Positions 16,802 through 26,456 of a stretch of DNA of 64,000 bases are shown piece by piece. Within the stretch, counting starts at the first letter, position 1. Each line of letters opens with the position of its first letter. Source of the DNA: LH-M37 sp965602855 (lineage in GTDB: Bacteria > Pseudomonadota > Gammaproteobacteria > SZUA-229); assembly GCA_965602855.1 (NCBI GenBank), contig CBFCZV010000010.1, positions 10,368 to 74,367 on the forward strand, written 5' to 3'. Both the position numbers and the translations under genes were made by a program. The notes beneath the pieces were generated by a model, which did not search any database, was not told the DNA's origin, and worked only from the letters and a program-made list of their open reading frames with translations.

Positions 16802-18455
16802 GATTTATACTTAATTGTCCATTATGTATTGCTTTGTTATTGTCTTGCATAAAGTAAATTCTGAAACAACTACCATTATCTGTGTTGGCAATGTGTTTGA
16901 TTCTAGCACGATTATTTTCAACGATTTCCTTGACGATATATAGTCCGAGCCCAGTGCCTTCGCTGCTGGTAGTATAAAAAGGCTCAAATACATGTGCTGC
17001 AGTTTCCTCATCGATACCTTGTCCGTTGTCGATGATTTCAATAAATGTTTGTTGGCTTTCCTCAGATATCTGGCCATGCAATTTGATAGATAGTTGATGC
17101 GTGTCTATTCCAGAATGATTGATCGCATTGCTGCATAAATTCCAGAAAATTTGGTGGAGTTGTTCGGTGTCGAATAAAATGGATATTGATTCAGGTTGAA
17201 CAGTAATCTTTATCTGTTGTTCACTCATTCCATTGGAAGTACAGAATTCATTTCTGAATTGAATCAACCAGTTCTTCAGATTAATAATTTCAGGCTGGCT
17301 GTGTTGTTTTCGAGATAACTGTAAAACATTTTTAACAATGCCATTGAGACGTTGAGTTTGAGTGGTAATAATACGTGCCAGTTTTAAATTGTCAGGTTTT
17401 TCGGTTGATTCTTCAAGTAACTGAGAGGCGTGTTGAATGGCGGCAAGTGGGTTACGAATTTCGTGAGCAATGCTTGCTGTTAAGCGCCCCAGTGATGCAA
17501 GTTTGACCTGTTGAAAACGTTGATTGAGTTGGCTGGCATCTTCCAGAAATACAAGGGTTTGTCCCTGTGTACCTTTGTCTTTTTCGATGACACTAAAGCC
17601 TGGCTGTATATCAGGTAAACCATGACTTTGCTGGATTGGTGTCTGCTGTGTGTATTCTTCACCTAGTTGCCATTCGGCAAAATAGTTAAATAATTTTGGG
17701 GATGTTTTTTTTAATGAGGTATTAGGTTGTAGCTTTATATTGCCCAGAAGGCTCTCGGCAGCATTATTTGCCATTAGTATGTTGCCGTTGGGTGAGAGCA
17801 CGATAATGCCCGTTCTCATGCTATGAATGATGTGTTCATTTAGTTGGGTTATTGTTTCAAGTACACGTCCCTGTTCATCAGCGAGCCGTTCTGTGTCGCG
17901 CAGCTGTCGTGAAAAATTGGATGCCATAAAGGCAAAAGCAAAAATCAGTAAGCCTAATATGCCAGCTTGCGTAAAGGAGGCCTGGAAATCTTGAACTACT
18001 AGTTGAGAATATATTTGATCAGTGATAATCGTAAGTGTTGTTGCTGCTGCGAATAATAAAGTAAGTCGCTTGGGTAGGAATAGGCCACTTAGAGATATGT
18101 TGATGATGAGCAGCATACCGAGGCCTGATTTTATACCGCCAAGGGAATAGGTTATGGCAAGTATTGCGGCTATATCAATACAGGTTTGTATGATGACCTG
18201 TATTTCAATATTGGATTTTTGCCATTGAATGCCGAGTGCGAAAATAAAAAATGAGCAGAGATAGACGATAGCGGTGCTAAAAAATAAAAGAGGTTTGATA
18301 TCTTCTGCTGAGACAAGTAAACCAATCCATCCATTTAGATAAATAGTAATAAAAAAAAGTGCAAGCGTGCCACGATAATAATTAAACAAAAGAAGACGAT
18401 GCCAGCCAGAGCTTGAGTGGCTTTTGTATAAAATATTTGTACTTACTTTATTCAT
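16794..18455 (-). CDS. pilS: Sensor histidine kinase PilS
   Basis: PilS senses pilin in the inner membrane and phosphorylates PilR. The 553 residues have six membrane helices in the first 190 residues, a PAS domain (about 210-315), a HisKA domain with the phosphoacceptor in SIAHEIRNPLAAIQ, and an HATPase domain with N, G1 and G2 boxes (NAINHSG, DNGQGID, GTGLGLYIVKEI). The gene starts 14 bases after the small ORF at 18470-18658 and overlaps pilR, forming a pilS-pilR operon. Confidence 0.95.
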   Translation of the reverse strand: MNKVSTNILYKSHSSSGWHRLLLFNYYRGTLALFFITIYLNGWIGLLVSAEDIKPLLFFSTAIVYLCSFFIFALGIQWQKSNIEIQVIIQTCIDIAAILAITYSLGGIKSGLGMLLIINISLSGLFLPKRLTLLFAAATTLTIITDQIYSQLVVQDFQASFTQAGILGLLIFAFAFMASNFSRQLRDTERLADEQGRVLETITQLNEHIIHSMRTGIIVLSPNGNILMANNAAESLLGNIKLQPNTSLKKTSPKLFNYFAEWQLGEEYTQQTPIQQSHGLPDIQPGFSVIEKDKGTQGQTLVFLEDASQLNQRFQQVKLASLGRLTASIAHEIRNPLAAIQHASQLLEESTEKPDNLKLARIITTQTQRLNGIVKNVLQLSRKQHSQPEIINLKNWLIQFRNEFCTSNGMSEQQIKITVQPESISILFDTEQLHQIFWNLCSNAINHSGIDTHQLSIKLHGQISEESQQTFIEIIDNGQGIDEETAAHVFEPFYTTSSEGTGLGLYIVKEIVENNRARIKHIANTDNGSCFRIYFMQDNNKAIHNGQLSINHV

Positions 18456-18469
18456 TACAAAGTTAGTTC

Positions 18470-18658
18470 TCAGTGCTTAGGTTGCCAGTTGTTTAGATGT
18501 TGCTTAGAGTAAAAAACATAAACAAGAACAGCAAGAATAATCAGGCCACGGAACACATTAATTTCAGTTGTATTTAATAAATGCGGGATATTCTTGGGTG
18601 TATAGCAGTAAATCCCCATTTCTTCTGTAACTCTCTGATAAAATTCCGGTTTGGTCAA
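18470..18658 (-). CDS. Small single-pass membrane protein, unrecognised
   Basis: I do not recognise this 62-residue ORF. Its C-terminal half has one hydrophobic segment (INVFRGLIILAVLVYVFYS, about 33-51) followed by a short basic tail; the N-terminal half has two cysteine/histidine-bearing stretches. The longest reading starts at TTG 18658; an ATG at 18619 (49 residues) has AGAAG just upstream and is an equally good start. It lies directly before pilS in the same orientation, so it may be co-transcribed with the kinase. The divergent nadE begins 49 bases away. Whether it is a real gene is uncertain. Confidence 0.5.
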   Translation of the reverse strand: MTKPEFYQRVTEEMGIYCYTPKNIPHLLNTTEINVFRGLIILAVLVYVFYSKQHLNNWQPKH

Positions 18659-18706
18659 AGTTTATTTAACATAGTAGGCTCGATAATAGCCAACTGGGAT
18701 TGATAC

Positions 18707-20326
18707 ATGAAAAAAGCCGTTAGAGTTGCCATGGTACAGGATAATTTTCTTGTCGGCGATATCAAGGGGAATGCTGACAAGATCATCAATCTGTCGCAGC
18801 GGGCTAAAAAAGAGGGGGCTGATCTGGCGGTCTTTCCTGAACTGGCGCTGGTGGGGTATCCACCAGAGGATCTGTTGTATCGTTCTGGTTTTATGGCTCA
18901 GGTGGAGAAAGAACTGACTCGTATTCAGTCTCAAACTCAGGATGTAGATGTTTTGCTGGGGTTGCCGATGAGCGCTGGAGAGCAGCTCTACAATGCTGCA
19001 GTCTGGATTCGAAATGGTGAGCTTATTGCGCACTATCATAAGCAGGTCTTACCCAATTACGCTGTGTTTGATGAAAAACGTTATTTTAACGCCGGTACTC
19101 AGAGTGCCGTTGTTGAATTAAAAGGGGTGAAGTTTGGTCTGGCTATCTGTGAGGATGTCTGGGAGCTAGAACCCGTAGCTAACGCAAAAGCTGAAGGTGC
19201 TGAGGCCATGCTGGTGCTCAATGCTTCGCCTTTTCATCTGGGTAAATATGACGACAGACTGGATGTGCTGTCGCAACGTAGTTGGGAAAATAGTGTCCCC
19301 ATCCTGTATTTGAATATGGTGGGTGGTCAGGATGAGCTGGTATTTGATGGTGAATCGCTGGTGATGAATGCTAAGGGTGAGCTGGTTTCGCGTGCGCCGG
19401 CTTTTGAGTCGACTATGAATCTGGTCGATGTGGATTCGGGGCAGGTTTCCGTTCTGGGTGAGCATGAGACCAGCGCTATTTCTGAAGATGAGGCGATTTA
19501 TAAGGCGCTGGTTCTGGGCGTGAAAGATTTTGTTCATAAAAATGGTTTTAGCGGCGTGGTGATTGGCTTATCTGGCGGTGTCGATTCGGCGCTGACCTTA
19601 GCAATTGCGGTCGATGCGCTGGGTGCTGAACACGTGCACGCGGTGATGATGCCCTCGCAATACACAGCGGGCATGAGTCGCGATGATGCTGAAACTGAAG
19701 CCGTAAAACTGGGCGTTAAATATGACATCATCCCCATAGAATCCGTATTTTCTTCTTTCCTCGATTTGCTTGAAGGGGTTTTTGAAGGCAAGGAAGCTGA
19801 CGCCACCGAAGAGAATATTCAGGCACGATGCCGTGGTTTAATTCTGATGGCGATCTCCAACAAGACCGGTCGGATGGTGCTGACCACCGGAAATAAGAGT
19901 GAAATGGCGGTGGGTTATGCCACGCTTTACGGCGATATGTCCGGTGGTTTTGCGCCCCTGAAAGATGTCAGTAAAACCCGTGTGTACCAGTTGTGTCGTT
20001 ATCGAAACAAGTTGAGTGATGTGATTCCTGAACGTGTATTGACTCGGCCACCTTCTGCTGAGCTGCGACCGGATCAGTGCGATCAGGATTCACTGCCAGA
20101 TTATGATGTGCTGGATCGTATTCTGGAATTATCGGTGGAGCAGGATATGCCCATGGAAGAGGTCATCGCAACAGGTCTGGATCGTGCTGTGGTTGAGCAG
20201 ATCGTGGGAATGGTGCAGCGCAATGAATATAAACGTCGCCAGGCAGCTCCCGGTGTGCGTATTACACGCCGCGCCTTTGGCCGTGATCGACGCTACCCGA
20301 TTACCTCAGGATACCGTCGAAGCTGA
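18707..20326 (+). CDS. nadE: Glutamine-dependent NAD+ synthetase NadE
   Basis: NadE converts nicotinic acid adenine dinucleotide to NAD+ using glutamine nitrogen. The 539 residues contain an N-terminal nitrilase-like glutaminase (about 1-245; catalytic glutamate in VFPELALVGYPPED, lysine in HYHKQVLPNYAVFDE, cysteine in FGLAICEDVWE) and a C-terminal ATP-pyrophosphatase domain with SGGVDSA and the TTGNKSE motif. It is the two-domain form. It ends on the base next to the convergent bamD stop. nadA for de novo NAD synthesis is at 29377. Confidence 0.97.
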   Translation: MKKAVRVAMVQDNFLVGDIKGNADKIINLSQRAKKEGADLAVFPELALVGYPPEDLLYRSGFMAQVEKELTRIQSQTQDVDVLLGLPMSAGEQLYNAAVWIRNGELIAHYHKQVLPNYAVFDEKRYFNAGTQSAVVELKGVKFGLAICEDVWELEPVANAKAEGAEAMLVLNASPFHLGKYDDRLDVLSQRSWENSVPILYLNMVGGQDELVFDGESLVMNAKGELVSRAPAFESTMNLVDVDSGQVSVLGEHETSAISEDEAIYKALVLGVKDFVHKNGFSGVVIGLSGGVDSALTLAIAVDALGAEHVHAVMMPSQYTAGMSRDDAETEAVKLGVKYDIIPIESVFSSFLDLLEGVFEGKEADATEENIQARCRGLILMAISNKTGRMVLTTGNKSEMAVGYATLYGDMSGGFAPLKDVSKTRVYQLCRYRNKLSDVIPERVLTRPPSAELRPDQCDQDSLPDYDVLDRILELSVEQDMPMEEVIATGLDRAVVEQIVGMVQRNEYKRRQAAPGVRITRRAFGRDRRYPITSGYRRS

Positions 20327-21145
20327 TCAACTCGGGTGGCTAGCAAACGCTGGTGGTTCAGCCAGGCCATCATCAGATGCCGGTATCTGTTTTTCATAGT
20401 TCGAGCCGTTCAAGCTGAGCACGCGCTCGGCATCAGCCGCCAACTCATCAAGGCCAAGATTTTTGTAGCCTTCAATCATGATTTCGAGTGCACGATGGCT
20501 CCAGCTTGAATCCTGATAATTTTCGATAACGGCCTTGGCCCGATTGACCGCAGACAGCCAGGTATCTCGCTCGATATAAAACTCGGCAATTTCAATTTCT
20601 TTTTGCGCCATTTTGTTGCGCAGGAAAACCATTCGTTGATGTGCATCACCGGCGTAATGGCTGTCGGGGTAGAGGCGCACCAATGTAGAAAAATCACCAT
20701 AAGCCAGCCGCATTACCGATGCATCGTGGCGAGCGTGGTCGCGTGGGTACCAGTCATCCATAAAGCCACCGCCACGATTAAAATTAACCAGCCCCTTCAG
20801 GTAATAGGCGTAATCGATATGCGGGTCTCTGGGGTGAAGGCGCATAAAGCGATCAACTGCGCTGATCGCGGATTCGGGTTCTTCAAACTTGTAATAAGCA
20901 TAGGCTACATCTAGCTGTGCCTGTTTTGCGTAGGGGTTGAAAGGAAAGCGAGCTTCCAGTGTTTCGAGATTTTTAATGGCAGTCTGAAATTCACTAGCAT
21001 CCAGAGAAGATCTTGCCTCATCATAGAAATCTTTGGCCGTCCACTCGGCAGTGGGGTCGGTTTCCATGGTGCTGCAGGCCGATAAAAAAGCGGCTAACAA
21101 CAGGTAGAGAGGGAAGGCGAAACGGGCTTTGGTGTATTTATACAT
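20327..21145 (-). CDS. bamD: Outer-membrane assembly lipoprotein BamD
   Basis: BamD is the essential lipoprotein partner of BamA in outer-membrane protein insertion. The signal sequence ends in the lipobox LSAC, followed by about five TPR units (ADNLETLEARFPFNPYAKQAQ-like repeats over residues 40-235) and the conserved LYPDSHYAGDAHQRMVFLRNKMA. I chose the ATG at 21145, which gives a compact signal peptide; a TTG at 21160 would add five residues. It is divergent from rluD, the order seen in many gammaproteobacteria, where pilSR may also lie nearby. Confidence 0.94.
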   Translation of the reverse strand: MYKYTKARFAFPLYLLLAAFLSACSTMETDPTAEWTAKDFYDEARSSLDASEFQTAIKNLETLEARFPFNPYAKQAQLDVAYAYYKFEEPESAISAVDRFMRLHPRDPHIDYAYYLKGLVNFNRGGGFMDDWYPRDHARHDASVMRLAYGDFSTLVRLYPDSHYAGDAHQRMVFLRNKMAQKEIEIAEFYIERDTWLSAVNRAKAVIENYQDSSWSHRALEIMIEGYKNLGLDELAADAERVLSLNGSNYEKQIPASDDGLAEPPAFASHPS

Positions 21146-21240
21146 ATTTAGGTCGTGCAATATCGAGTCAACTTACGTGTTATCCGTTAGAATGGCGCAT
21201 TATAACTAAGTTCCTTGCCGCGCAATAGATTTCTCTCCAA

Positions 21241-22200
21241 ATGCCTGAAATTCAAACAACAATTAGTATTCCCGAAGCGTTATCCGGAAAGCGGCTGGAT
21301 GTCGTGCTTGCCGAGCTGATGCCGGATTATTCCCGTAATCGCCTCAAGCAATGGTTGCTCGATGGGCAAATTCTGCTCGATGGCCAGCAGGTCAAGCCGA
21401 AAACCAAAGTGCATAGTGATCAGCAGCTGGAATTGAATGTTCATGTCGCAGATGTCAGCGATGAGTGCCTGCCTGAAGATATTCCACTAAATATCGTTTA
21501 TGAAGATGAATCGCTGATTGTGGTGAATAAACCCGCTGGTCTGGTGGTACACCCCGCAGTAGGTAACAGGCAAGGCACGCTGCAAAATGCGCTGTTATTT
21601 TATGACGCTACATTAGCGGATGTGCCCCGTGCCGGTATCGTGCATCGCCTGGATAAGGATACCAGTGGCCTGATGGTGGTAGCGCGAACCCTGGTTTCGC
21701 ATAAATATCTGGTCGATCAGATCCAGCGACGTGATGTTCACCGCGAATACCAGACACTGGTGCACGGTGTTATGACCGGTGGTGGCACGGTTGATCAACC
21801 GATTGGTCGTCACTCGCATGATCGCGTTCGTATGACCGTGAGAGAAGATGGCCGACCTTCGGTGACACATTATAGAGTGCTGAATCGTTACCGCGTTTAT
21901 ACCCACCTTCACGTCGAACTGGAAACCGGGCGCACTCACCAGATTCGTGTGCACATGCAGCATTTGCGACATCCGGTAGTGGGTGATCCTGTTTATTCGG
22001 GTCGTTCACGCATTCCGGCAGAAGCCGATGAGTCATTTCTTGAGTTGCTGAAAAATTTCAAACGTCAGGCGCTACACGCATGGCGACTGAGTTTGCATCA
22101 TCCTGAAACCGGTGAGCTGATCCAATGGGAAGCACCGCTGCCGGAAGACATGCAAAAACTTGTCGCAGCTATGAAAGAAGATATGGAACAGCATGGCTGA
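21241..22200 (+). CDS. rluD: 23S rRNA pseudouridine synthase RluD
   Basis: RluD makes pseudouridines 1911, 1915 and 1917 in helix 69 of 23S rRNA. The 319 residues begin with an S4 RNA-binding domain (about 15-75, GKRLDVVLAELMPDYSRNRLKQWL) followed by the catalytic domain with the signature HRLDKDTSGLMV, where the aspartate is the nucleophile. The final eight bases overlap pgeF. The order bamD (divergent)-rluD-pgeF-clpB is conserved in gammaproteobacteria, supporting RluD over other Rlu paralogues. Confidence 0.94.
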   Translation: MPEIQTTISIPEALSGKRLDVVLAELMPDYSRNRLKQWLLDGQILLDGQQVKPKTKVHSDQQLELNVHVADVSDECLPEDIPLNIVYEDESLIVVNKPAGLVVHPAVGNRQGTLQNALLFYDATLADVPRAGIVHRLDKDTSGLMVVARTLVSHKYLVDQIQRRDVHREYQTLVHGVMTGGGTVDQPIGRHSHDRVRMTVREDGRPSVTHYRVLNRYRVYTHLHVELETGRTHQIRVHMQHLRHPVVGDPVYSGRSRIPAEADESFLELLKNFKRQALHAWRLSLHHPETGELIQWEAPLPEDMQKLVAAMKEDMEQHG

Positions 22201-22951
22201 TACGGACGGCATTCGTCCTGACTGGCCTGCGCCAGACACCGTGCAGGCATTTACTAGCACCCGAAAAAATGGTCATAGCGTTGCTGCTTATGCCAGTCTG
22301 AATCTAGCGCAGCACGTGGAGGATATCGGCTCGATAGTTGAGCGTAATCGTGATCGACTGATTAAAGATTTTAATCTGCCATCACAGCCCATCTGGCTGC
22401 AACAAACACACAGTAACACCGTGATTGTGGCGGACGATTATCAAAATGCCATAACACCGCCAGAAGCCGATGCTTCGTGGACATCAAATCCAAATGTTGT
22501 TTGCACGGTTTTAACCGCCGATTGTCTGCCAGTATTTTTCACCAATAAACAGGGTGACCGCATCGCCGCTGCACACGCGGGCTGGCGTGGTGCTCTAAAT
22601 GGCATTATCACTTCAAGTTTTCTTGCTACGGGAATAGCCGCTGAGGATTGTCTGGTCTGGCTGGGCCCCGCTATCGGTGCGGAGGCTTTTGAAGTTGGCG
22701 CGGATGTCTATCAGGCCTTCGTCAGCAAGAATCCAGAAAATACCATCGCTTTCAAACAAACCGATGACCAGCACTGGTTGTGTGATATTTATCAGCTCGT
22801 CCGCATTGAATTACAGCAACTCGGCATCCATTCTGTATACGGAGGTGGGTTTTGTACTTACTCCGATGAGGAGAATTTTTATTCCTTCCGCCGTGATGGC
22901 GCTCGAACGGGTCGCATGGCCAGTCTTATCTGGCTGGCCGGGCAGGAATAA
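22193..22951 (+). CDS. pgeF: Peptidoglycan editing factor PgeF (YfiH, Cu-oxidase_4)
   Basis: YfiH-family proteins bind metal and have laccase-like or purine nucleoside phosphorylase activity; in E. coli the gene is named pgeF because it removes wrongly built UDP-MurNAc-L-Ser. The 252 residues contain the family motifs TADCLPVFF, AAHAGWRGAL and LGPAIGAEAFEVG, with metal ligands in the HSNTV, ADC and AHAGWRG segments, and the end SFRRDGARTGRMASLIWL. The ATG lies inside the rluD 3' end, so translation is coupled. Confidence 0.94.
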   Translation: MADTDGIRPDWPAPDTVQAFTSTRKNGHSVAAYASLNLAQHVEDIGSIVERNRDRLIKDFNLPSQPIWLQQTHSNTVIVADDYQNAITPPEADASWTSNPNVVCTVLTADCLPVFFTNKQGDRIAAAHAGWRGALNGIITSSFLATGIAAEDCLVWLGPAIGAEAFEVGADVYQAFVSKNPENTIAFKQTDDQHWLCDIYQLVRIELQQLGIHSVYGGGFCTYSDEENFYSFRRDGARTGRMASLIWLAGQE

Positions 22952-22974
22952 TCCGTATTTTCCTGTTGTAAAGT

Positions 22975-23002
22975 GTTGAAATATCAGCGCCTGACCCTAC
23001 AT
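22975..23002 (+). promoter_or_regulatory. Sigma-32 heat-shock promoter of clpB
   Basis: GTTGAAA (22975-22981) and CCCTACAT (22995-23002) are separated by 13 bases and match the RpoH consensus (CTTGAAA, CCCCATNT). The site lies 35 bases before the clpB ATG. clpB is a classic RpoH target in gammaproteobacteria. Only the DNA match is seen here. Confidence 0.75.
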
Positions 23003-23036
23003 AGATGCTATATCAAAATTTAATTGAGGCTTCCCT

Positions 23037-25643
23037 ATGAGAATGGATCGTTTAACCAGTAAATTTCAGAATGCTCTGGCCGATGCGCAATCGCTTGCCA
23101 TGGGTCGGGATCACGCATTTATTGAGCCCGTTCATCTGATGATGGCGCTGCTCGAACAGGATGGCAGTACTGTCCATCATTTATTGACCAGTACAGGCGT
23201 TAATGTCGATGTGCTGACCAGTAAGCTGAATGAAGAGCTGGACAATATGGCGCAGATCGAAGATCATCAGGGCGATATCCAGATCTCTAATGAAATGAGT
23301 CGCCTGCTCAATCTCACCGATAAGCTGTCGCAAAAACGTAAAGATCAGTACATTTCCAGCGAGTTATTTGTGCTGGCTGTGGTTGAAGATAAAAGTCGTC
23401 TTGGCGATCTATTACGCAATGCGGGTGCCAGTAAGCAGAGTTTAGAAAAAGCCGTCGATGAAGTACGTGGCGGTCAGAGTGTGGATGACCCCAATGCCGA
23501 GGAACAGCGTCAGGCGCTGGAAAAATATACGATTGATTTAACCGAACGTGCACAGCAGGGCAAGCTTGATCCTGTGATCGGCCGTGATGAAGAAATCCGT
23601 CGTACCGTGCAGGTGTTGCAGCGTCGAACCAAAAATAACCCTGTGCTCATCGGTGAGCCGGGTGTCGGTAAAACTGCGATTGTCGAAGGTCTGGCGCAGC
23701 GCATCATCAATGGTGAAGTGCCGGATGGCATCAAAAACAAACGAGTATTATCGCTCGATATGGGTGCGTTGATTGCGGGTGCAAAATTCCGTGGTGAATT
23801 TGAAGAACGTTTGAAAGCAGTGTTGAATGATCTTTCCAAACAGGAAGGTCAGGTTATTTTATTCATCGATGAATTGCACACCATGGTCGGTGCCGGTAAA
23901 GCCGAAGGCGCGATGGATGCGGGCAATATGCTCAAGCCTGCGCTGGCGCGTGGCGAGTTACATTGTGTGGGTGCGACTACGCTGGATGAGTATCGCCAGT
24001 ACATCGAAAAAGATGCCGCGCTCGAAAGACGTTTCCAGAAAGTTTTAGTCGAGGAGCCCAGTGTTGAAGACACTGTGGCGATTCTTCGTGGTTTGAAAGA
24101 ACGCTATGAAATTCATCATGGTGTGGATATCACCGACCCTGCGATTGTTGCCGCGGCTACCTTGTCGCATCGATACATCAGTGATCGCCAGTTGCCGGAT
24201 AAAGCCATCGATTTGATCGATGAAGCTGCCAGTCGTATTCGCATGGAAATTGATTCCAAGCCCGAGGTCATGGATCGGCTTGATCGCAGAATTATTCAGT
24301 TGAAAATTGAGCGTGAAGCGCTGAAGAAAGATACTGATAAAGCGACCCAGCAGCGGTTGAAAAATTTAGAGGAAGAACTTTCTGATCTGGAAAAAGAATA
24401 CAGTGATTTTGAAGAACAATGGATGTCAGAAAAACTGGCAGTGCAAGGTTCTAAAAATGTGAAAGAAGATCTTGAACGTGCGCGGCAGGAACTGGAAACA
24501 GCGCGTCGTGCTGGTGACCTGAGTCGCATGTCAGAATTGCAGTATGGCCGCATTCCAGAACTGGAAAAACAGCTGGAACAGGTTGCTCAGGTTGAAGAAA
24601 AAGCACCTGCTGAAAATCAGCTACTGCGAACTAAAGTGACTGGTGATGAAGTTTCTGAAATCGTTGCCCGCTGGACCGGCATTCCCGTCAGCAAAATGAT
24701 GGAAGGTGAGCAGGCAAAATTGCTGCGTATGGAAGAGGAAATTGGTAAGCAGGTAGTTGGTCAGGAAGAGGCAGTGATAGCTGTGTCCAATGCCATCCGT
24801 CGTTCACGCGCCGGCTTGTCTGATCCGAGTAAGCCTAATGGCTCATTCATGTTCTTCGGCCCTACCGGTGTCGGTAAAACAGAATTAACCAAAGCACTGG
24901 CCAACTTCATGTTTGATACCGAAGAAGCGATGGTGCGTCTGGATATGTCTGAGTTCATGGAGAAACATTCGGTTGCGCGTTTGATCGGTGCGCCCCCGGG
25001 TTATGTTGGTTATGACGAAGGCGGTTATCTGACCGAGGCGGTACGTCGTCGACCATACTCAGTGGTGCTGCTCGATGAAATTGAAAAAGCGCATCCGGAT
25101 GTGTTCAATGTATTGCTGCAAGTTTTAGATGATGGTCGTTTGACAGATAGTCAGGGTAGAACCGTTGATTTTAGAAATACCGTAATCATTATGACATCGA
25201 ATTTGGGTTCACATCAGATTCAGGAATTATCGACCAGTGGTGATTATGACGGTATGAAAAAAGCAGTGATGGATATCGTGGGTCAGCACTTCCGTCCTGA
25301 ATTTATCAACCGTGTTGATGAAACGGTGGTGTTCCATCCTCTGGATCGGAAACAGATTCGTTCGATTGCAAAAATACAGATCGAGCACTTACGCCAGCGT
25401 CTGGATGATCAGGATATTGCTATCGAATTGTCAGAGGCTGCACTGGATAAATTGGGTGAGGCAGGCTTTGACCCGGTTTATGGTGCGCGCCCACTGAAAC
25501 GAGCTATTCAGCAGTATCTGGAAAATCCGCTGGCACAGCAATTATTGGTGGGTGAATATACAGCCGGAGATACTATTGAGGTTGATGTGAAAGATGATGA
25601 ATTGACGTTTATCAAAACTCAGCCAATGAAAGTTGTTGTGTAA
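23037..25643 (+). CDS. clpB: ATP-dependent disaggregase chaperone ClpB
   Basis: ClpB is the hexameric AAA+ machine that, with DnaK, pulls proteins out of aggregates. The 868 residues have the Clp N-domain (1-145), the first AAA+ module with Walker A GEPGVGKT, a long coiled-coil middle domain (about 410-525), and the second AAA+ module with GPTGVGKT. There is no ClpP-binding tripeptide loop, consistent with ClpB rather than ClpA. GAGG lies seven bases before the ATG. A heat-shock promoter precedes it and a strong terminator follows. Confidence 0.98.
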   Translation: MRMDRLTSKFQNALADAQSLAMGRDHAFIEPVHLMMALLEQDGSTVHHLLTSTGVNVDVLTSKLNEELDNMAQIEDHQGDIQISNEMSRLLNLTDKLSQKRKDQYISSELFVLAVVEDKSRLGDLLRNAGASKQSLEKAVDEVRGGQSVDDPNAEEQRQALEKYTIDLTERAQQGKLDPVIGRDEEIRRTVQVLQRRTKNNPVLIGEPGVGKTAIVEGLAQRIINGEVPDGIKNKRVLSLDMGALIAGAKFRGEFEERLKAVLNDLSKQEGQVILFIDELHTMVGAGKAEGAMDAGNMLKPALARGELHCVGATTLDEYRQYIEKDAALERRFQKVLVEEPSVEDTVAILRGLKERYEIHHGVDITDPAIVAAATLSHRYISDRQLPDKAIDLIDEAASRIRMEIDSKPEVMDRLDRRIIQLKIEREALKKDTDKATQQRLKNLEEELSDLEKEYSDFEEQWMSEKLAVQGSKNVKEDLERARQELETARRAGDLSRMSELQYGRIPELEKQLEQVAQVEEKAPAENQLLRTKVTGDEVSEIVARWTGIPVSKMMEGEQAKLLRMEEEIGKQVVGQEEAVIAVSNAIRRSRAGLSDPSKPNGSFMFFGPTGVGKTELTKALANFMFDTEEAMVRLDMSEFMEKHSVARLIGAPPGYVGYDEGGYLTEAVRRRPYSVVLLDEIEKAHPDVFNVLLQVLDDGRLTDSQGRTVDFRNTVIIMTSNLGSHQIQELSTSGDYDGMKKAVMDIVGQHFRPEFINRVDETVVFHPLDRKQIRSIAKIQIEHLRQRLDDQDIAIELSEAALDKLGEAGFDPVYGARPLKRAIQQYLENPLAQQLLVGEYTAGDTIEVDVKDDELTFIKTQPMKVVV

Positions 25644-25665
25644 AAGCTTTTTTTAAATCAGCATT

Positions 25666-25695
25666 AAAAAAGGCGGACATGAGTCCGCCTTTTTT
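25666..25695 (+). terminator. Bidirectional terminator between clpB and ompW
   Basis: Stem AGGCGGAC (25671-25678) with GTCCGCCT (25683-25690), loop ATGA, flanked by A and T runs. It serves clpB on the plus strand and the convergent ompW on the minus strand. Confidence 0.93.
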
Positions 25696-25717
25696 GTGCT
25701 TTAAAAGAATAAATCTA

Positions 25718-26323
25718 TTAAAACTTCATACCAACACCTACACCAATAACAACTGGGTCGAGGTTGGAATCAATGTTAAGCCCACCTGTAAGACGTGCAA
25801 TGGTATTGATTTCCATTTTCTTGAAATCTATGTTGGCAAACCATTTGTCGTTGATGTCAAAATCAACGCCCGCCTGAAAGACCATGCCGGTCGATGAATC
25901 CAGTTCAACATCTAATCCTGATACAGAACCTGTGGTTTTTTCATCGAAGAATAATGTGTAATTAATACCAATGCCAATGTATGGGCGAACTTTTTCGGAT
26001 GGTGATACGTGATATTGCGCGATTAGCGCAGGAGGCAGTACTTTGGTGACCACGACGTCAGCACCATCCAACTGTATGTTATGTTCAGAAGAAGTGTCTA
26101 GCAACAGCTCGACGCCAAAATGGTCGCTGACCATATAGGTGAAATCAATATCGAGTGAGACCGAATCTTTTACAATCAGAGTGCCCGAATTTTGTGGATT
26201 AATGTCGATGATGCGGACGCGCATTAAAACATCGCCTTCCTGTGTTGCTGATAGGGCTGAACCGCTCGACAATAGTGCGGAAAAGATTAATGAATATTTC
26301 AAAAAAGATGCATTTGTTTTCAT
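25718..26323 (-). CDS. ompW: OmpW family outer-membrane protein
   Basis: OmpW proteins are small eight-stranded barrels that pass hydrophobic compounds. The 201 residues start with a cleavable signal peptide (cut near SALSA-TQ), then show alternating beta strands typical of the family (QEGDVLMRVRIIDINP, ALIAQYHVSPSEKVRPYIGIGINYTLF, and a final strand PVVIGVGVGMKF ending in phenylalanine, as required for BAM recognition). An FNR-type box lies 120 bases upstream, which fits the known oxygen control of ompW in enterics. Confidence 0.9.
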   Translation of the reverse strand: MKTNASFLKYSLIFSALLSSGSALSATQEGDVLMRVRIIDINPQNSGTLIVKDSVSLDIDFTYMVSDHFGVELLLDTSSEHNIQLDGADVVVTKVLPPALIAQYHVSPSEKVRPYIGIGINYTLFFDEKTTGSVSGLDVELDSSTGMVFQAGVDFDINDKWFANIDFKKMEINTIARLTGGLNIDSNLDPVVIGVGVGMKF

Positions 26324-26442
26324 TTAGGTTCCTCTAAGAACAAATAAATTCACCGGGCACAAAAAAAGTTGCTGAAACTTCCTGTACAGGTGGATAGATA
26401 ATAATTGGAGATGAAATGCTATCAGGCAGATTGAAAACAACA

Positions 26443-26456
26443 TTGATTTATATCAG
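26443..26456 (-). promoter_or_regulatory. FNR/Anr-type box upstream of ompW
   Basis: The sequence TTGAT-TTAT-ATCAG matches the FNR consensus TTGAT-N4-ATCAA in nine of ten positions. A minus-strand TAGCAT near 26416-26421 is placed as a -10 element for a class II FNR promoter (box centred near -41), with transcription toward ompW. The 279-base gap between ompW and the upstream dehydrogenase otherwise shows nothing I can name. Confidence 0.55.

Noticed and set aside
18662..19039. A 125-codon antisense frame at the 5' end of nadE
   Set aside because: It overlaps the well-supported nadE start and has no family features.
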